DNA of 64,000 nt. Source: Nodularia sphaerocarpa UHCC 0038 (GTDB lineage: Bacteria; Cyanobacteriota; Cyanobacteriia; Cyanobacteriales; Nostocaceae). Under the pieces are notes generated by a model. The model had not been told where the DNA came from, did no database searches, and saw only the letters and a list, made by a program, of their open reading frames with translations. Both the position numbers and the translations under genes were made by a program. How positions within the stretch are numbered: the stretch's first letter is position 1; every line of letters begins with the position of its first letter. Location of the stretch: the NCBI RefSeq assembly GCF_022376295.1, contig NZ_CP060140.1, forward strand, positions 1,120,356 to 1,184,355. Direction: 5' to 3'. Positions 1-8,654 of the stretch are shown piece after piece.

Positions 1-1
1 T

Positions 2-1948
2 GCACCAAAACACAAACCACAGGATACAGCAGCAGAAACTACCAGCGTTCACAATTCATCTGGCGTGAAATCAGTGAGCTTGGGCAATCCGGTGATACCG
101 TCAGTTGGGTATCAAAACAGAATGATGAACGCAGACGCACCTGTGAGCATCTCAGGTAGTTTTTTCGGCTCCAGCAGTCAGACAAAAACGCCATCATCCA
201 GTATTTATTGGCGACAAGGAAAACGCGCCAAAGTATGGCAGCCTCTGCGTAAACCCAACTTAATTCCCTTACGGTTGCTAGCCGTCGGCACATTTGCGGC
301 TCTGTTTTGGGTAATGCGAGAAGTTATCAATTTGGTAACAGGATTTATTAACTTTGCTTTAGTCAAACTACCTTACTTAAATCCATTACAGTTTCTTTAC
401 CGCAACCCTACCCCATTTTTATTGATAGTTTTATTCATTATAATTGGACTATCACCCTGGTTGTTAGATTGGCTGTTAGCAGACTTTTATGGACAGCGAG
501 AATTGTCCAAAGATGTATTACATAACCACAGTCGCGAAACAGCTAGGGTATTACAACGTTACTGTCAACAGCGTCGCTGGCAGTCACCCAAACTGCGAAT
601 TCTGCCGGTAGCAGCACCAATAGCTCTGAGTTATGGGAATTTGTCCCGCAACGCCCGGATTGTGGTTAGTCAGGGACTATTAGAGCAATTAGCAGATGAT
701 GAAATTGCTACTATCTATGCAACACAGTTAGGACATATTGCCCACTGGGATTTTGTGGTGATGTCTCTGGTATTGCTGCTGACACTACCGATTCATCGAC
801 TATATCAGCAAATATCAATATGGGGAAACAAGAAATCAGAGGGGATTTGGTATAAGCCAATAACCATTTTGGCTAGTGTGATTTATGGACTTTGGTGTTT
901 ATTGACTGGGATTAGTTTATGGTTGTCGCGGTTGCGGCTTTACTATAGCGATCGCCTCGCGTCGGAAATTACCGGTAATCCCAATGCTTTGACTAGGGCT
1001 TTACTCAAAATTGCCATCGGAATTGCTGTTGATATCCAAAAATCAGAACAAACCAATTGGCATTTGTCAAGTTTAAATTTATTCATCCCCGTAGGTTATG
1101 AGCAGAGTCTTTCTTTAGGTAGTATTGCAGGTCAACAGCCCTTTGAAACTTTATTGATGTGGGATACTATTTACCCATATCGGCGCTGGTTTACAATTAA
1201 TAATAGCCATCCCTTAATAGGCGATCGCATCCAACGTCTGAGTCAAATTGCCCGCCATTGGCATATAGACCCTGAACTACATCTAACTAGTCCTGGACTG
1301 AGCGTAGCCGAAGTCCAACCAACTTATCAGGTGAAGCGTCAGTCCTTCTTATTACAAATCGCGCCCTTTTTGGCCATTCCCCTAGGTGCTGTATTTGCCG
1401 GTCTCATCTGGCTGACGTGGCAAACTGCTTTCACTCTCAGGTTAATCAATCTCAAATGGATATACGAAGATTGGAGTTTTGTTACAGGTTGCCTACTGAT
1501 TGGCTTTAGCATTGGTATGGTGTTGCGGATGAATTCGTTTTTTCCAGACATCAAAAATGCTACTGTGCAGAATGATCACAGCCTGCCCAACCTATTAACC
1601 AATCCATCGGCTATTCCTATTGATAGTATTAGTGTCCGTCTGTCCGGTAAGCTATTGGGTCGCCGAGGTACTGCCAATTGCTTAGGACAAGACTTAATTT
1701 TACAATCTAGTACAGGGCTAGTGAAATTACACCATCTTCCCTTGGGACAGTCAGTAAATCCCCAAGATTTAATTGGGCGGCAAATTATCGTCACAGGCTG
1801 GTTCCGCCGAGGAGCAACACCTTGGATTGATATTCACACAGTCCAAACTCAGAGTGGTAAAACCATTCAGAGTCCTCATCCTATTTGGTCTACTGTTGTG
1901 GCAGTTGCCGCACAAGCTTGGGGTGCATACATCTTTCTTACAGGCTAG
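2..1948 (+). CDS. M48-like membrane protein without zinc site (5' end outside window)
   Basis: Resembles cyanobacterial M48 (HtpX/Ste24-like) integral membrane metallopeptidases. Hydrophobic segments lie near residues 75-110, 115-140, 230-300 and 440-500. The helix that should carry HExxH reads YATQLGHIAHWD, so the first His and the catalytic Glu are Thr and Gln. The usual downstream Glu ligand is also missing in RLRLYYSDRLASEITGNP. This is therefore probably a non-proteolytic pseudoenzyme. The last ~110 residues look like a separate soluble domain with an OB-fold-like pattern. The frame is open from base 2; the first in-window start is GTG at 65, and the true start may lie upstream. Protein of at least 627 residues; function unknown. 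Confidence 0.75.
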   Translation, partial: APKHKPQDTAAETTSVHNSSGVKSVSLGNPVIPSVGYQNRMMNADAPVSISGSFFGSSSQTKTPSSSIYWRQGKRAKVWQPLRKPNLIPLRLLAVGTFAALFWVMREVINLVTGFINFALVKLPYLNPLQFLYRNPTPFLLIVLFIIIGLSPWLLDWLLADFYGQRELSKDVLHNHSRETARVLQRYCQQRRWQSPKLRILPVAAPIALSYGNLSRNARIVVSQGLLEQLADDEIATIYATQLGHIAHWDFVVMSLVLLLTLPIHRLYQQISIWGNKKSEGIWYKPITILASVIYGLWCLLTGISLWLSRLRLYYSDRLASEITGNPNALTRALLKIAIGIAVDIQKSEQTNWHLSSLNLFIPVGYEQSLSLGSIAGQQPFETLLMWDTIYPYRRWFTINNSHPLIGDRIQRLSQIARHWHIDPELHLTSPGLSVAEVQPTYQVKRQSFLLQIAPFLAIPLGAVFAGLIWLTWQTAFTLRLINLKWIYEDWSFVTGCLLIGFSIGMVLRMNSFFPDIKNATVQNDHSLPNLLTNPSAIPIDSISVRLSGKLLGRRGTANCLGQDLILQSSTGLVKLHHLPLGQSVNPQDLIGRQIIVTGWFRRGATPWIDIHTVQTQSGKTIQSPHPIWSTVVAVAAQAWGAYIFLTG

Positions 1949-2180
1949 CACCGCTACGCGCAAATCAAAAGTCAGCCTTAGGGATGTGAGGACAGATAAT
2001 TGACCAGAGGAGCCGGGAGCCGGCGGATTTGTAACTTTCTTGCCAAAATCTGAGCAATTAAATTTATGCTCAAAGGAAAAATATTTATCACTCGTAGACA
2101 AGCCGCTCCGCGTCTACCAGATGCAAAGTCCCCGAAATCATGCGTCTTTGTTTTCAGCCCCTAGATAAATATAGGGGGTC

Positions 2181-2219
2181 AATCTAAAATCTAAAATCCA
2201 AAATCCAAAATCCAAAATT
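2181..2219. repeat. Heptanucleotide tandem repeat (AAAATCC type)
   Basis: About five and a half copies of a 7-bp unit alternating AAAATCT and AAAATCC. This is the short tandemly repeated repetitive class common between genes of heterocystous cyanobacteria. The same unit appears in reverse orientation at 6243-6285 and around 33.3-33.5 kb. Confidence 0.85.
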
Positions 2220-2389
2220 GAGTCACCAGTGGGAATGTAAATAAAAGTTGCAAATTTTCTGAATGAGCGTTACATTTATTTACATAATCCCTCAAAACCG
2301 AATTAACTCAGCAATATAGCTTAGTTATCGAAAATAGGCTAATTAGTGCAAATCCATCCTTTTCATCCTTTCTATACAGCAGTTAATTC

Positions 2390-2410
2390 ACCAGCCAATG
2401 GCTGGTTTTT
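2390..2410 (+). terminator. Rho-independent terminator-like hairpin
   Basis: Perfect 7-bp stem ACCAGCC / GGCTGGT with an AAT loop followed by TTTTGTTT. It could end transcription from the membrane protein gene 440 bases upstream, or act in the leader of the RRM gene. Confidence 0.6.
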
Positions 2411-2816
2411 GTTTCTAATAAACTTTCTTGACAAAAAAAATGTATTTTATGCTACGATATATTAATGCTATTGTTGAAAATGTATGCTCTGAACTAGCTA
2501 CGTAGATAATACCGTGGTAATGTAAGGAATGGTATTTAATTCTGCGGGCAAGGTTATCAAAGAAGATATTTACTTTAGCAAGCTTAGGCTTATAAATTTA
2601 CGATTCTTAGAATTAAGGTGGTATTAGCTAGGCGTTGTATACGCTTTTGTATTAAACAAGCTTGATCCCAACGAAAAACTGTATTGTATAGGTTGACAGT
2701 TTGGAGTAAAAAATTTGGTTTACGGCAGTCTTGGTCAATAGCATCTATTTAACAGCCAAAGCCAAGTGATTGTTTTCTTGCCTTGCCATGTTCGTTCAAC
2801 TCTGGAGGTATAGTCC

Positions 2817-3323
2817 ATGTCCGTTCGCCTATATATAGGCAATTTGCCAAAAGAAGAAATAGATCGTCAGGATCTGCAAGCAGTTTTTGCCGAAGAAGGC
2901 GATGCTGTGACTACAAAACTGATTAAAGACCGGAAAACTGGTAAATGCCGTGGTTTCGGTTTTCTCACAGTCAACAATGACGAACAAGCTGATCAAATTA
3001 TTGAAAAGTATAATGGTCAATTGTTCAAAGAAACTCCGATAAAGCTAGAGAAAGCATTACCCCGGACAAAAGGTGAGGAAGGTGACGAGCAACCTCCTAA
3101 ACCCGCTAGTAGTCCTACTACTAGTCATCCGGCTCCTACCATCCAAAAAGAAGGCGCTCGTCGTGAGAAAAGCGCTAAGAAGTCGCGGCGTGGTGGCGGC
3201 GGCGGTGGTGGTGTTCGGGAAACCAGCACAAGTGCTGATTCAGATGCTATTCGTCCAGATCCACGTTGGGCTTCTGAATTAGAAAAGCTCAAGGAAATGC
3301 TAGCTGCACAAACTACGAATTGA
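2817..3323 (+). CDS. RRM RNA-binding protein, long glycine-tail form
   Basis: Cyanobacterial Rbp family: one RRM in residues 1-80 with RNP2 (LYIGNL) and RNP1 (KCRGFGFL), which bind single-stranded RNA. After the RRM comes an acidic/proline linker, a Lys/Arg patch (residues ~118-126), a run of seven glycines and a hydrophobic/acidic C-terminal helix. At 168 residues it is longer than the ~100-residue cold-inducible RbpA proteins and closer to the Rbp3-like long type, some of which help place thylakoid-protein mRNAs. A strong GGAGG lies 10 bases before the ATG. Monocistronic, with a hairpin just downstream. Exact paralogue not assigned. Confidence 0.88.
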   Translation: MSVRLYIGNLPKEEIDRQDLQAVFAEEGDAVTTKLIKDRKTGKCRGFGFLTVNNDEQADQIIEKYNGQLFKETPIKLEKALPRTKGEEGDEQPPKPASSPTTSHPAPTIQKEGARREKSAKKSRRGGGGGGGVRETSTSADSDAIRPDPRWASELEKLKEMLAAQTTN

Positions 3324-3331
3324 GTCGGTGA

Positions 3332-3383
3332 GGATAGGAATTAAAACTGAGAAATTACGGTTTTTAGGTTTTAATTCCCTATC
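3332..3383 (+). terminator. Long 3' stem-loop after the RRM gene
   Basis: GATAGGAATTAAAAC pairs with GTTTTAATTCCCTATC: about 15 base pairs with a single bulged base, starting 9 bases after the stop codon. The loop contains a U-rich run but no T-run follows the stem. It may stabilise the mRNA 3' end rather than be a classical intrinsic terminator. Confidence 0.5.
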
Positions 3384-3685
3384 AGTCTCTGTTTTCTTCG
3401 TTAATCAATTAAATGGTTAGTAAGCCATTGTTGTCAGTGCGATTGCCAAAGGCGGGGCTTTCCTACGGAACGCTCCGCGAACGCCCATAGCTACTTTGGG
3501 GTAAAACATAATTGCTTCCTCAAAGAATAGCACGAGCAAAATGTTACTTAATTTCTACCAACAGGCGCGATCGCACTTTCACAAAACTAATTATTCTCAT
3601 ATCTTCCAGAGTCGAAACAGTCAGGCTAAGGGTTAATCAATAGCACTCAATAAGCTAATAGTTACTTACTTTTGCTGATATTTTT

Positions 3686-3716
3686 TTGACTTAATTTGTG
3701 CTAGGATCAAGATAAT
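3686..3716 (+). promoter_or_regulatory. Possible sigma-70 promoter of the lysine-rich mini-gene
   Basis: TTGACT (3686-3691) and GATAAT (3711-3716) with a 19-base spacer, slightly long. It would give a ~160-base leader before the ATG at 3882. The leader contains GGAAGTG (from ~3738) able to pair with CACTTC (~3766), so it may fold. Confidence 0.4.
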
Positions 3717-3881
3717 AGTCACAGTTTTAACTGTAATGGAAGTGTTTTCCGGTCAAGGCTTTCCCCACTTCTGGAACATTCTATAGTTTGAAAACAAATT
3801 ATTTGTGTAAAAGAATTTTATCTTGGAAAGACTTTACTGGCGTTCTAGCTACTTTACTTAGCAACACATTGGAGAGTCATT

Positions 3882-3989
3882 ATGTCCAAGGAAAGAAAAA
3901 GCAACAAAGAAGTGAAAAAACCCAAAAAAGACGCTGACAAAAAAAAGGATAAAAAAGATTCCAATAGTTCTGGTGGGTTAAATAAATAA
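3882..3989 (+). CDS. 35-residue lysine-rich small protein
   Basis: ATG-to-TAA frame of 36 codons, with GGAGAG 6 bases before the ATG, deciding the start. About 40% of residues are Lys; the protein begins MSKERKSNKEVKKPKKDAD and ends in a Ser/Gly-rich tail. The core SNKEVKKPKK resembles short basic hypothetical proteins with GNKExKKPK motifs found in many bacteria, from memory and unverified. It stands alone between the RRM gene and a MITE. A function in nucleic-acid or ribosome binding would be a guess from charge only. Confidence 0.65.
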   Translation: MSKERKSNKEVKKPKKDADKKKDKKDSNSSGGLNK

Positions 3990-4292
3990 CTGTCACAGGT
4001 GGCAATTTTGACTGGGCTGCAATTTGATCCTAGTTTAGCTAGAAAATCTCAGCCACAAAAGTCATTAGGTTACTTAAAGCACTGTTTAATTATTCCGAGA
4101 TGATAAAAAATAATGCTATCTCTACTGTAAGTTTGATAAATTTATTGGTATAGGTAGCTTTTTGTATTTTAAATAAAATAGGCTGATTACTGGGATTAAT
4201 ATGGCATTTTCCACAACAAGTCTCGCCCTATAATACCACTGGTTAGCAGCATAATCTCAAATTTAGGCTAATTTGAGGAATTAATAAAGCAG

Positions 4293-4562
4293 ACCTAACC
4301 CCCCTACCCCCCTTCCCTACAAGGGAATGGGGAAACTATCTCTCCTCTCCTCGTAGGCTACGGTGTACACACAAGTCTTCGGACCCCCTCTAACTCCCCC
4401 TTGTAAAGGGGGAGAACCGGATTTTCCACCCTAAACCCCTTCAAGGATGCGCCTTCGGCGTAGTGCAAGGGGGGATTAAGGGGGGTAAATTCAGGGTATG
4501 TGCCTGATTACCAAGATGTGTGTACACGGTAGCCTCGTAGAAGAGGGGCTGGGGGAGAGGTT
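4293..4562. repeat. C/T-rich to G/A-rich hairpin repeat split by a MITE
   Basis: The outer parts (4293-4356 and 4534-4562) are halves of one imperfect palindrome with CCTCTCC-type and GGGGAGAGG-type arms, the same class as the repeat at 8180-8303. Removing the inserted 177-bp element plus one copy of its flanking direct repeat restores a continuous hairpin. Confidence 0.7.
4357..4533. mobile_element. MITE copy 1 (177 bp)
   Basis: Ends are inverted repeats of ~17-23 bp: the left end begins GCTACGGTGTACACACA and the right end, read inward on the other strand, begins GCTACCGTGTACACACA. CTCGTAG directly flanks both sides (4350-4356 and 4534-4540), an apparent target duplication of 7-8 bp. No coding capacity. 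The interior contains GGGGGAGAACCGG and a small palindromic module with GCGCCTTCGGCG. A second copy lies in opposite orientation at 46585-46751. The mobilising transposase is not in this window. Confidence 0.8.
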
Positions 4563-4973
4563 AAGCGAGAAGTATTGCGATCGCTCCACCATTTTGATTT
4601 GCTCAATGAAGAGTATATCTGCACAGTCAGGACTAATTACAGCAGTTTTCGGTTAATTAGACCACAGTGTAGAGACGTTGTATGTCTCTACAGGGTTTTA
4701 ACTTCTTTTGTGTGTTTCATTTACCTGAAAATTGCTGAAAATCGAGGTTTATCTATCACAATCATTAGATATTAGTATAGTTACTTATGGATAAGGAAAT
4801 TAAAGAAAATCACTGAGCAAATAAGTATAGTTCGGCTATTGAATATATTAAAAGGTCTGACATAATTAAATTAAAATAAAGACCATTCCCAGTTTCTAAA
4901 TTATTTAACTAAGTTTGCATCTGGCAAACTGCAAAACGCCCGATACCTTCTGACAAACAGCAACACACAAACT

Positions 4974-6245
4974 ATGAACGCTACCACAGAAAAACGGATC
5001 GCTTTGATTTCTGTTCATGGAGACCCGGCGATTGAAATTGGTAAAGAAGAAGCTGGGGGACAAAATGTTTATGTGCGTCATGTGGGTGAAGCACTAGCAC
5101 AGCTAGGATGGCAAGTAGATACGTTTACCCGCCAAGTGAGTATAGAGCAAGATACAATTTTTCAATTTAGCGAAAATTGCCGTACTATTCGTCTAGCAGC
5201 AGGGCCTGTAGAGTTTGTACCACGAGATCAGCTTTTAGAATATATGCCGGAATTTTTGGAGAATTTCCTCAAATTCCAAAAAGAGAATAATATCATGTAT
5301 CAGTTAGTTCACACAAACTACTGGCACTCTAGCTGGATAGGAATGCAACTGAAGAAAATCCAAGGTACTCGGCAGGTTCATACCTACCATTCTTTAGGAG
5401 CAGTTAAGTATAATACAATAGAAACGATTCCCTTAATTGCTAGTCAGCGATTAGCTGTGGAAAAAGAGGTGTTGGAGACAGCAGAACGAATTGTCGCTAC
5501 AAGTCCCCAGGAAGAGCAACATATGCGATCGCTCGTTTCCAATGAAGGTAATATAGAAATCATTCCCTGCGGTACAGATATTCGCCGCTTTGGTTCGGTT
5601 GAGCGCGAAGCAGCCCGATTAGAATTAGGAATTACTCCAGAAACTAAACTGGTATTATATGTAGGACGTTTTGATCCACGCAAAGGAATAGAAACTTTAG
5701 TCCGTGCAGTCAACGAATCTCAATTACGTGGCGATAAAAATCTCAAGTTAATTATTGGTGGTGGGAGCATCCCCGGTAATAGTGACGGTATTGAACGCGA
5801 TCGCATTCAGAATATAATCAACGAATTGGGTATAAGTGAATTTACCATCCTTGCCGGTCGTCTCAGCCAGGAAATATTGCCGACTTATTACGCTGCGGCT
5901 GATGTTTGCGTCGTTCCCAGTCACTATGAACCCTTTGGACTCGTGGCTATTGAAGCCATGGCCAGTGGGACACCTGTAGTAGCCAGTGATGTTGGTGGAC
6001 TTCAGTTTACTGTGGTTCCCGAAGTCACAGGTTTGTTGGCTCCACCACAAAATGTAACCGCCTTTGCAGCAGCTATTGACCGCATTTTATTAAATCCACA
6101 ATGGGCGGAAGAATTAGGTAAGGCTGGCAGAAAACGGGTAGAAGATAAGTTTAGTTGGGATGGCGTAGCCACTCAGCTAGGTGAACTTTACACTCAAATT
6201 TTGCAGTCATCGGTTAAAGAACCAGCATTAGTCAAACAATTTTAG
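4974..6245 (+). CDS. GT4 glycosyltransferase, candidate minimal sucrose-phosphate synthase
   Basis: 423-residue GT-B fold enzyme. The N-terminal acceptor motif SVHGDPAIEIGKEEAGGQNVYV is the sucrose synthase/SPS pattern. It is followed by ATSPQEEQ, VLYVGRFDPRKG, and the nucleotide-sugar site HYEPFGLVAIEAMASGTPVV with its paired Glu residues. Short cyanobacterial SPS enzymes (~420 residues, no phosphatase domain) have this layout and join UDP- or ADP-glucose to fructose 6-phosphate in osmotic and heterocyst carbon metabolism. Assignment to SPS rather than another GT4 activity is inference. ATG start; monocistronic; a heptamer repeat follows the stop. Confidence 0.75.
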   Translation: MNATTEKRIALISVHGDPAIEIGKEEAGGQNVYVRHVGEALAQLGWQVDTFTRQVSIEQDTIFQFSENCRTIRLAAGPVEFVPRDQLLEYMPEFLENFLKFQKENNIMYQLVHTNYWHSSWIGMQLKKIQGTRQVHTYHSLGAVKYNTIETIPLIASQRLAVEKEVLETAERIVATSPQEEQHMRSLVSNEGNIEIIPCGTDIRRFGSVEREAARLELGITPETKLVLYVGRFDPRKGIETLVRAVNESQLRGDKNLKLIIGGGSIPGNSDGIERDRIQNIINELGISEFTILAGRLSQEILPTYYAAADVCVVPSHYEPFGLVAIEAMASGTPVVASDVGGLQFTVVPEVTGLLAPPQNVTAFAAAIDRILLNPQWAEELGKAGRKRVEDKFSWDGVATQLGELYTQILQSSVKEPALVKQF

Positions 6246-6289
6246 ATTTTGGATTTTAGATTTTGGATTTTGGATTTTGGATTTTCGAT
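6243..6289. repeat. Heptanucleotide tandem repeat (ATTTTGG/ATTTTAG)
   Basis: About six 7-bp units starting at the stop codon of the glycosyltransferase; the stop itself lies inside the first unit. Confidence 0.85.
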
Positions 6290-6362
6290 TGATTCCACAG
6301 ATAAATCAGAGGGCTTGTACTATTAAAGAACTATTGGTCAGTAATACATAACATTAATTCTT

Positions 6363-8090
6363 GTGCAACCAGTTGACTATACTACTCTCACAGCTTCTTG
6401 TAGCGAACTACGCGCTCACTGGCTGCCATCTCGATTAGAACAAGTTTATCAGCGCGATCGCTATACTATTGCTGTGGCATTACGCACCCTCAAACAAAGG
6501 GACTGGCTAGAAATTTCTTGGCATCCCCAAGGGGCGCGTATTTGCATTGGCGAACCACCACCACGATTACCAGATACCTTCACCTTTAGCCAACAATTAG
6601 TACATCAATTGGGTGGTTTGGCGTTGGTGGACATTCAAGCGATCGCGCCTTGGGAGCGTGTTGTGGATTTGCAATTTGCCCGCCGTCCCGGAGAAGAGGC
6701 ATTATACCATATATATCTGGAAGTGATGGGCAAATACAGCAACGCCATCCTCACCGATGCCAGTAATATGATTATTACAGCTGCCCATCAAGTTGGTCAG
6801 CATCAGTCTAGCGTCCGTCCCATCCAAACCGGACAGCCTTATGAAACCCCACCAAAATTAACTGGCCCTGTTCCCAGTTTGAGTGAAACCCCAGAACGTT
6901 GGCAAGAACGGGTAAGCTTAGTCCCAGGAGCAATCAAGCGACAGTTATTAAAAAGTTATAGCGGCTTGAGTTCTGCACTGGTAGAGTCTATGGTACTTGC
7001 AGCCGATTTAGCCCCAGAAACTAGCACAGATCAGCTCAAATCGGAAGACTGGGAAAAACTATTTGTCAGATGGCAAGAATGGCTACAAGCTTTGGAGTTA
7101 AGTAAATTTCAGCCAGCTTGGACAGCATACGGTTATACAGTCATGGGTTGGGGCGCAGTAGCACCAGAAAAAAACATCCAAACCTTACTTAACAGGTATT
7201 ACACTGACGAATCAAATCAGCAGGTGTTTGCTCAGTTACGGCATCAATTAAACCAGAAACTACATAATATTTTAGTAAAATTACGTAATAAAGGGCAAAC
7301 CTTTTCGGAACGCTTGCAGCAATCAGATCAAGCTGATGAATACCGAGCCAAAGCTGATTTGTTGATGTCTAACCTGCAAAAATGGCAACCAGGGATGAAA
7401 GAAATTATTTTACCTGATTTTGAGACAGATCAGCCCATTGCGATCGCCCTCCAACCAGATAAAAACGCTGTCCAAAATGCTCAACGCCTTTATAAACAGC
7501 ACCAAAAACTCAAACGCGCTCGTGCGGCTGTGGAACCGTTGCTTTTTGATGTAAAATCAGAAATTAGCTATTTAGAACAAGTAGAAGCTGCGATAGCTCA
7601 GATAGAAAACTACGAAACAGCAGCAGATTTGCAGGCTTTAGAAGAAATCCGCGACGAGTTAATTGGACAAAAATATTTAGAAGATCCAGGATACCGCAGC
7701 CGCAGCGCCAGCGAAACAGCCGCCACAAACTTTCATCGTTATCGTACCCCCAACAATTTTGAAGTCTTAATTGGTAGGAACAATCGCCAAAATGACCACT
7801 TGAGCTTTCGTGTAGCTGGAGATTATGATTTGTGGTTCCACGCTCAAGAAATTCCTGGAAGTCATCTTTTACTGCGTTTAGAACCTGGTACAGTTCCAGA
7901 AGCAGCAGATTTGCAATTTGTAGCTAATCTCGCCGCCTACTACAGTCGTGCGCGTCAGAGTGAGCAAGTACCAGTCGTTTATACTCAGCCCAAGCACGTT
8001 TATAAACCCAAAGGAGCCAAGCCAGGTATTGCTATTTACAAGCAAGAGCGCATCCTCTGGGGACAGCCCCAATTAGTCATTAGTCATTAG
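6363..8090 (+). CDS. rqcH: RqcH/NFACT-family ribosome quality control protein
   Basis: 575 residues with the NFACT-N domain (1-~260), a coiled-coil middle (~300-450) and the DUF814/NFACT-R domain (~455-570, with VLIGRNNRQNDHLSF and DLWFHAQEIPGSH). Family members bind obstructed 50S subunits and recruit tRNA-Ala to add C-terminal alanine tails; older annotations say fibronectin-binding protein. The Asp-Arg pair needed for tailing in Bacillus RqcH is probably Glu98-Arg99 (PWERVV) here, a conservative change. Start is GTG at 6363. The last residues (LVISH) and the stop are encoded by a 7-bp tandem repeat, so the natural C-terminus has been replaced or extended. Confidence 0.85.
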   Translation: MQPVDYTTLTASCSELRAHWLPSRLEQVYQRDRYTIAVALRTLKQRDWLEISWHPQGARICIGEPPPRLPDTFTFSQQLVHQLGGLALVDIQAIAPWERVVDLQFARRPGEEALYHIYLEVMGKYSNAILTDASNMIITAAHQVGQHQSSVRPIQTGQPYETPPKLTGPVPSLSETPERWQERVSLVPGAIKRQLLKSYSGLSSALVESMVLAADLAPETSTDQLKSEDWEKLFVRWQEWLQALELSKFQPAWTAYGYTVMGWGAVAPEKNIQTLLNRYYTDESNQQVFAQLRHQLNQKLHNILVKLRNKGQTFSERLQQSDQADEYRAKADLLMSNLQKWQPGMKEIILPDFETDQPIAIALQPDKNAVQNAQRLYKQHQKLKRARAAVEPLLFDVKSEISYLEQVEAAIAQIENYETAADLQALEEIRDELIGQKYLEDPGYRSRSASETAATNFHRYRTPNNFEVLIGRNNRQNDHLSFRVAGDYDLWFHAQEIPGSHLLLRLEPGTVPEAADLQFVANLAAYYSRARQSEQVPVVYTQPKHVYKPKGAKPGIAIYKQERILWGQPQLVISH

Positions 8091-8152
8091 TCATTGGTCA
8101 TTAGTCATTGGTCATTGGTCATTGGTCATTGGTCATTAGTCATTGGTCATTA
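8074..8152. repeat. Heptanucleotide tandem repeat (TCATTGG/TCATTAG), ~11 copies
   Basis: Runs from within the last codons of rqcH into the spacer. Same unit, other strand, as the arrays at 22981, 26215 and 57615. Confidence 0.9.
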
Positions 8153-8179
8153 TTAAATCAGATCAAAATCTGGGTTTTG

Positions 8180-8303
8180 ACCTCACCCCGCTTAAAAAGT
8201 TCCGTCAAACTCTCCCCTCTCCTTGCTTTCGCGTAGCGTCTCCCTCTTCTCCCAAAGGGAGAGGCTAACCCCAAGGGAGAAGGAGAGGGGCTGGGGGTGA
8301 GGT
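8180..8303. repeat. Large palindromic intergenic repeat
   Basis: Begins ACCTCACCCC and ends GGGGTGAGGT, with inner CTCCCCTCTCC and GGAGAGGGG arms and a GCGTAGCGTCTC module. Imperfect 124-bp hairpin of the same class as the outer repeat at 4293-4562. Confidence 0.75.
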
Positions 8304-8470
8304 TAGTATTTTATTCAATCCGCATTCCTTAGTCATTGGGAAGTCAAAACTTTTCCCCAGCCTCCCGGCTCTACCTCCCGGTATTTTTATTTATTCTCAA
8401 AGATAGAGGCTGGTTTTCTTCGGATATATCTTTTTTTGATTTATTTTTATAAAAAAACTGTGTGAACTGT

Positions 8471-8588
8471 TACAATATTGTTAAGAAAAGTTGCCCGTTG
8501 GTTTTGGGAACGCGCAATTTAATTTTCACCTCTAATGAGAAGACAACGCGGATACTTGAGGCCAGCTGTGCAATGCTGGTCTTTTTTG
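8471..8588 (+). ncRNA. Possible small RNA with its own promoter and terminator
   Basis: A -10-like TACAAT (8471-8476) is followed ~105 bases later by a strong hairpin, GCCAGC / GCTGGTC, and a run of six T ending near 8587. There is no ribosome site or recognisable protein between them; a 67-codon frame here overlaps the porin terminus and ignores the terminator. No match to a known RNA family was recognised. The hairpin could instead serve an unrelated read-through transcript. Confidence 0.4.
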
Positions 8589-8654
8589 TTTCATGTAACA
8601 CAGAAGAGACGCAAAAAATGATTTTTTACGTCTCCTATAGAAATTTGGTGATAT

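Larger units (their letters stand above)
1949..2816. other. Intergenic region and long leader of the RRM gene
   Basis: 868 bases without a convincing gene. It holds the heptamer repeat, a terminator-like hairpin near 2400, and an AT-rich stretch leading to the RNA-binding protein. Cyanobacterial cold-inducible rbp genes are known for long AT-rich 5' untranslated regions, so the part from about 2410 to 2816 is a plausible long leader. That role is inference; no promoter was resolved with confidence. Confidence 0.5.
3990..4973. other. Intergenic region with nested repeats
   Basis: About 980 bases. The centre is the composite repeat at 4293-4562 containing a MITE. The flanks are AT-rich. A 66-codon frame at 4575-4775 has no ribosome site or recognisable sequence and is not called. 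The 200 bases before 4974 presumably hold the glycosyltransferase promoter, but no clear boxes were found. Confidence 0.5.

Noticed and set aside
4575..4775. 66-residue frame after the MITE
   Set aside because: No ribosome site, composition unlike protein, overlaps repeat-derived DNA.
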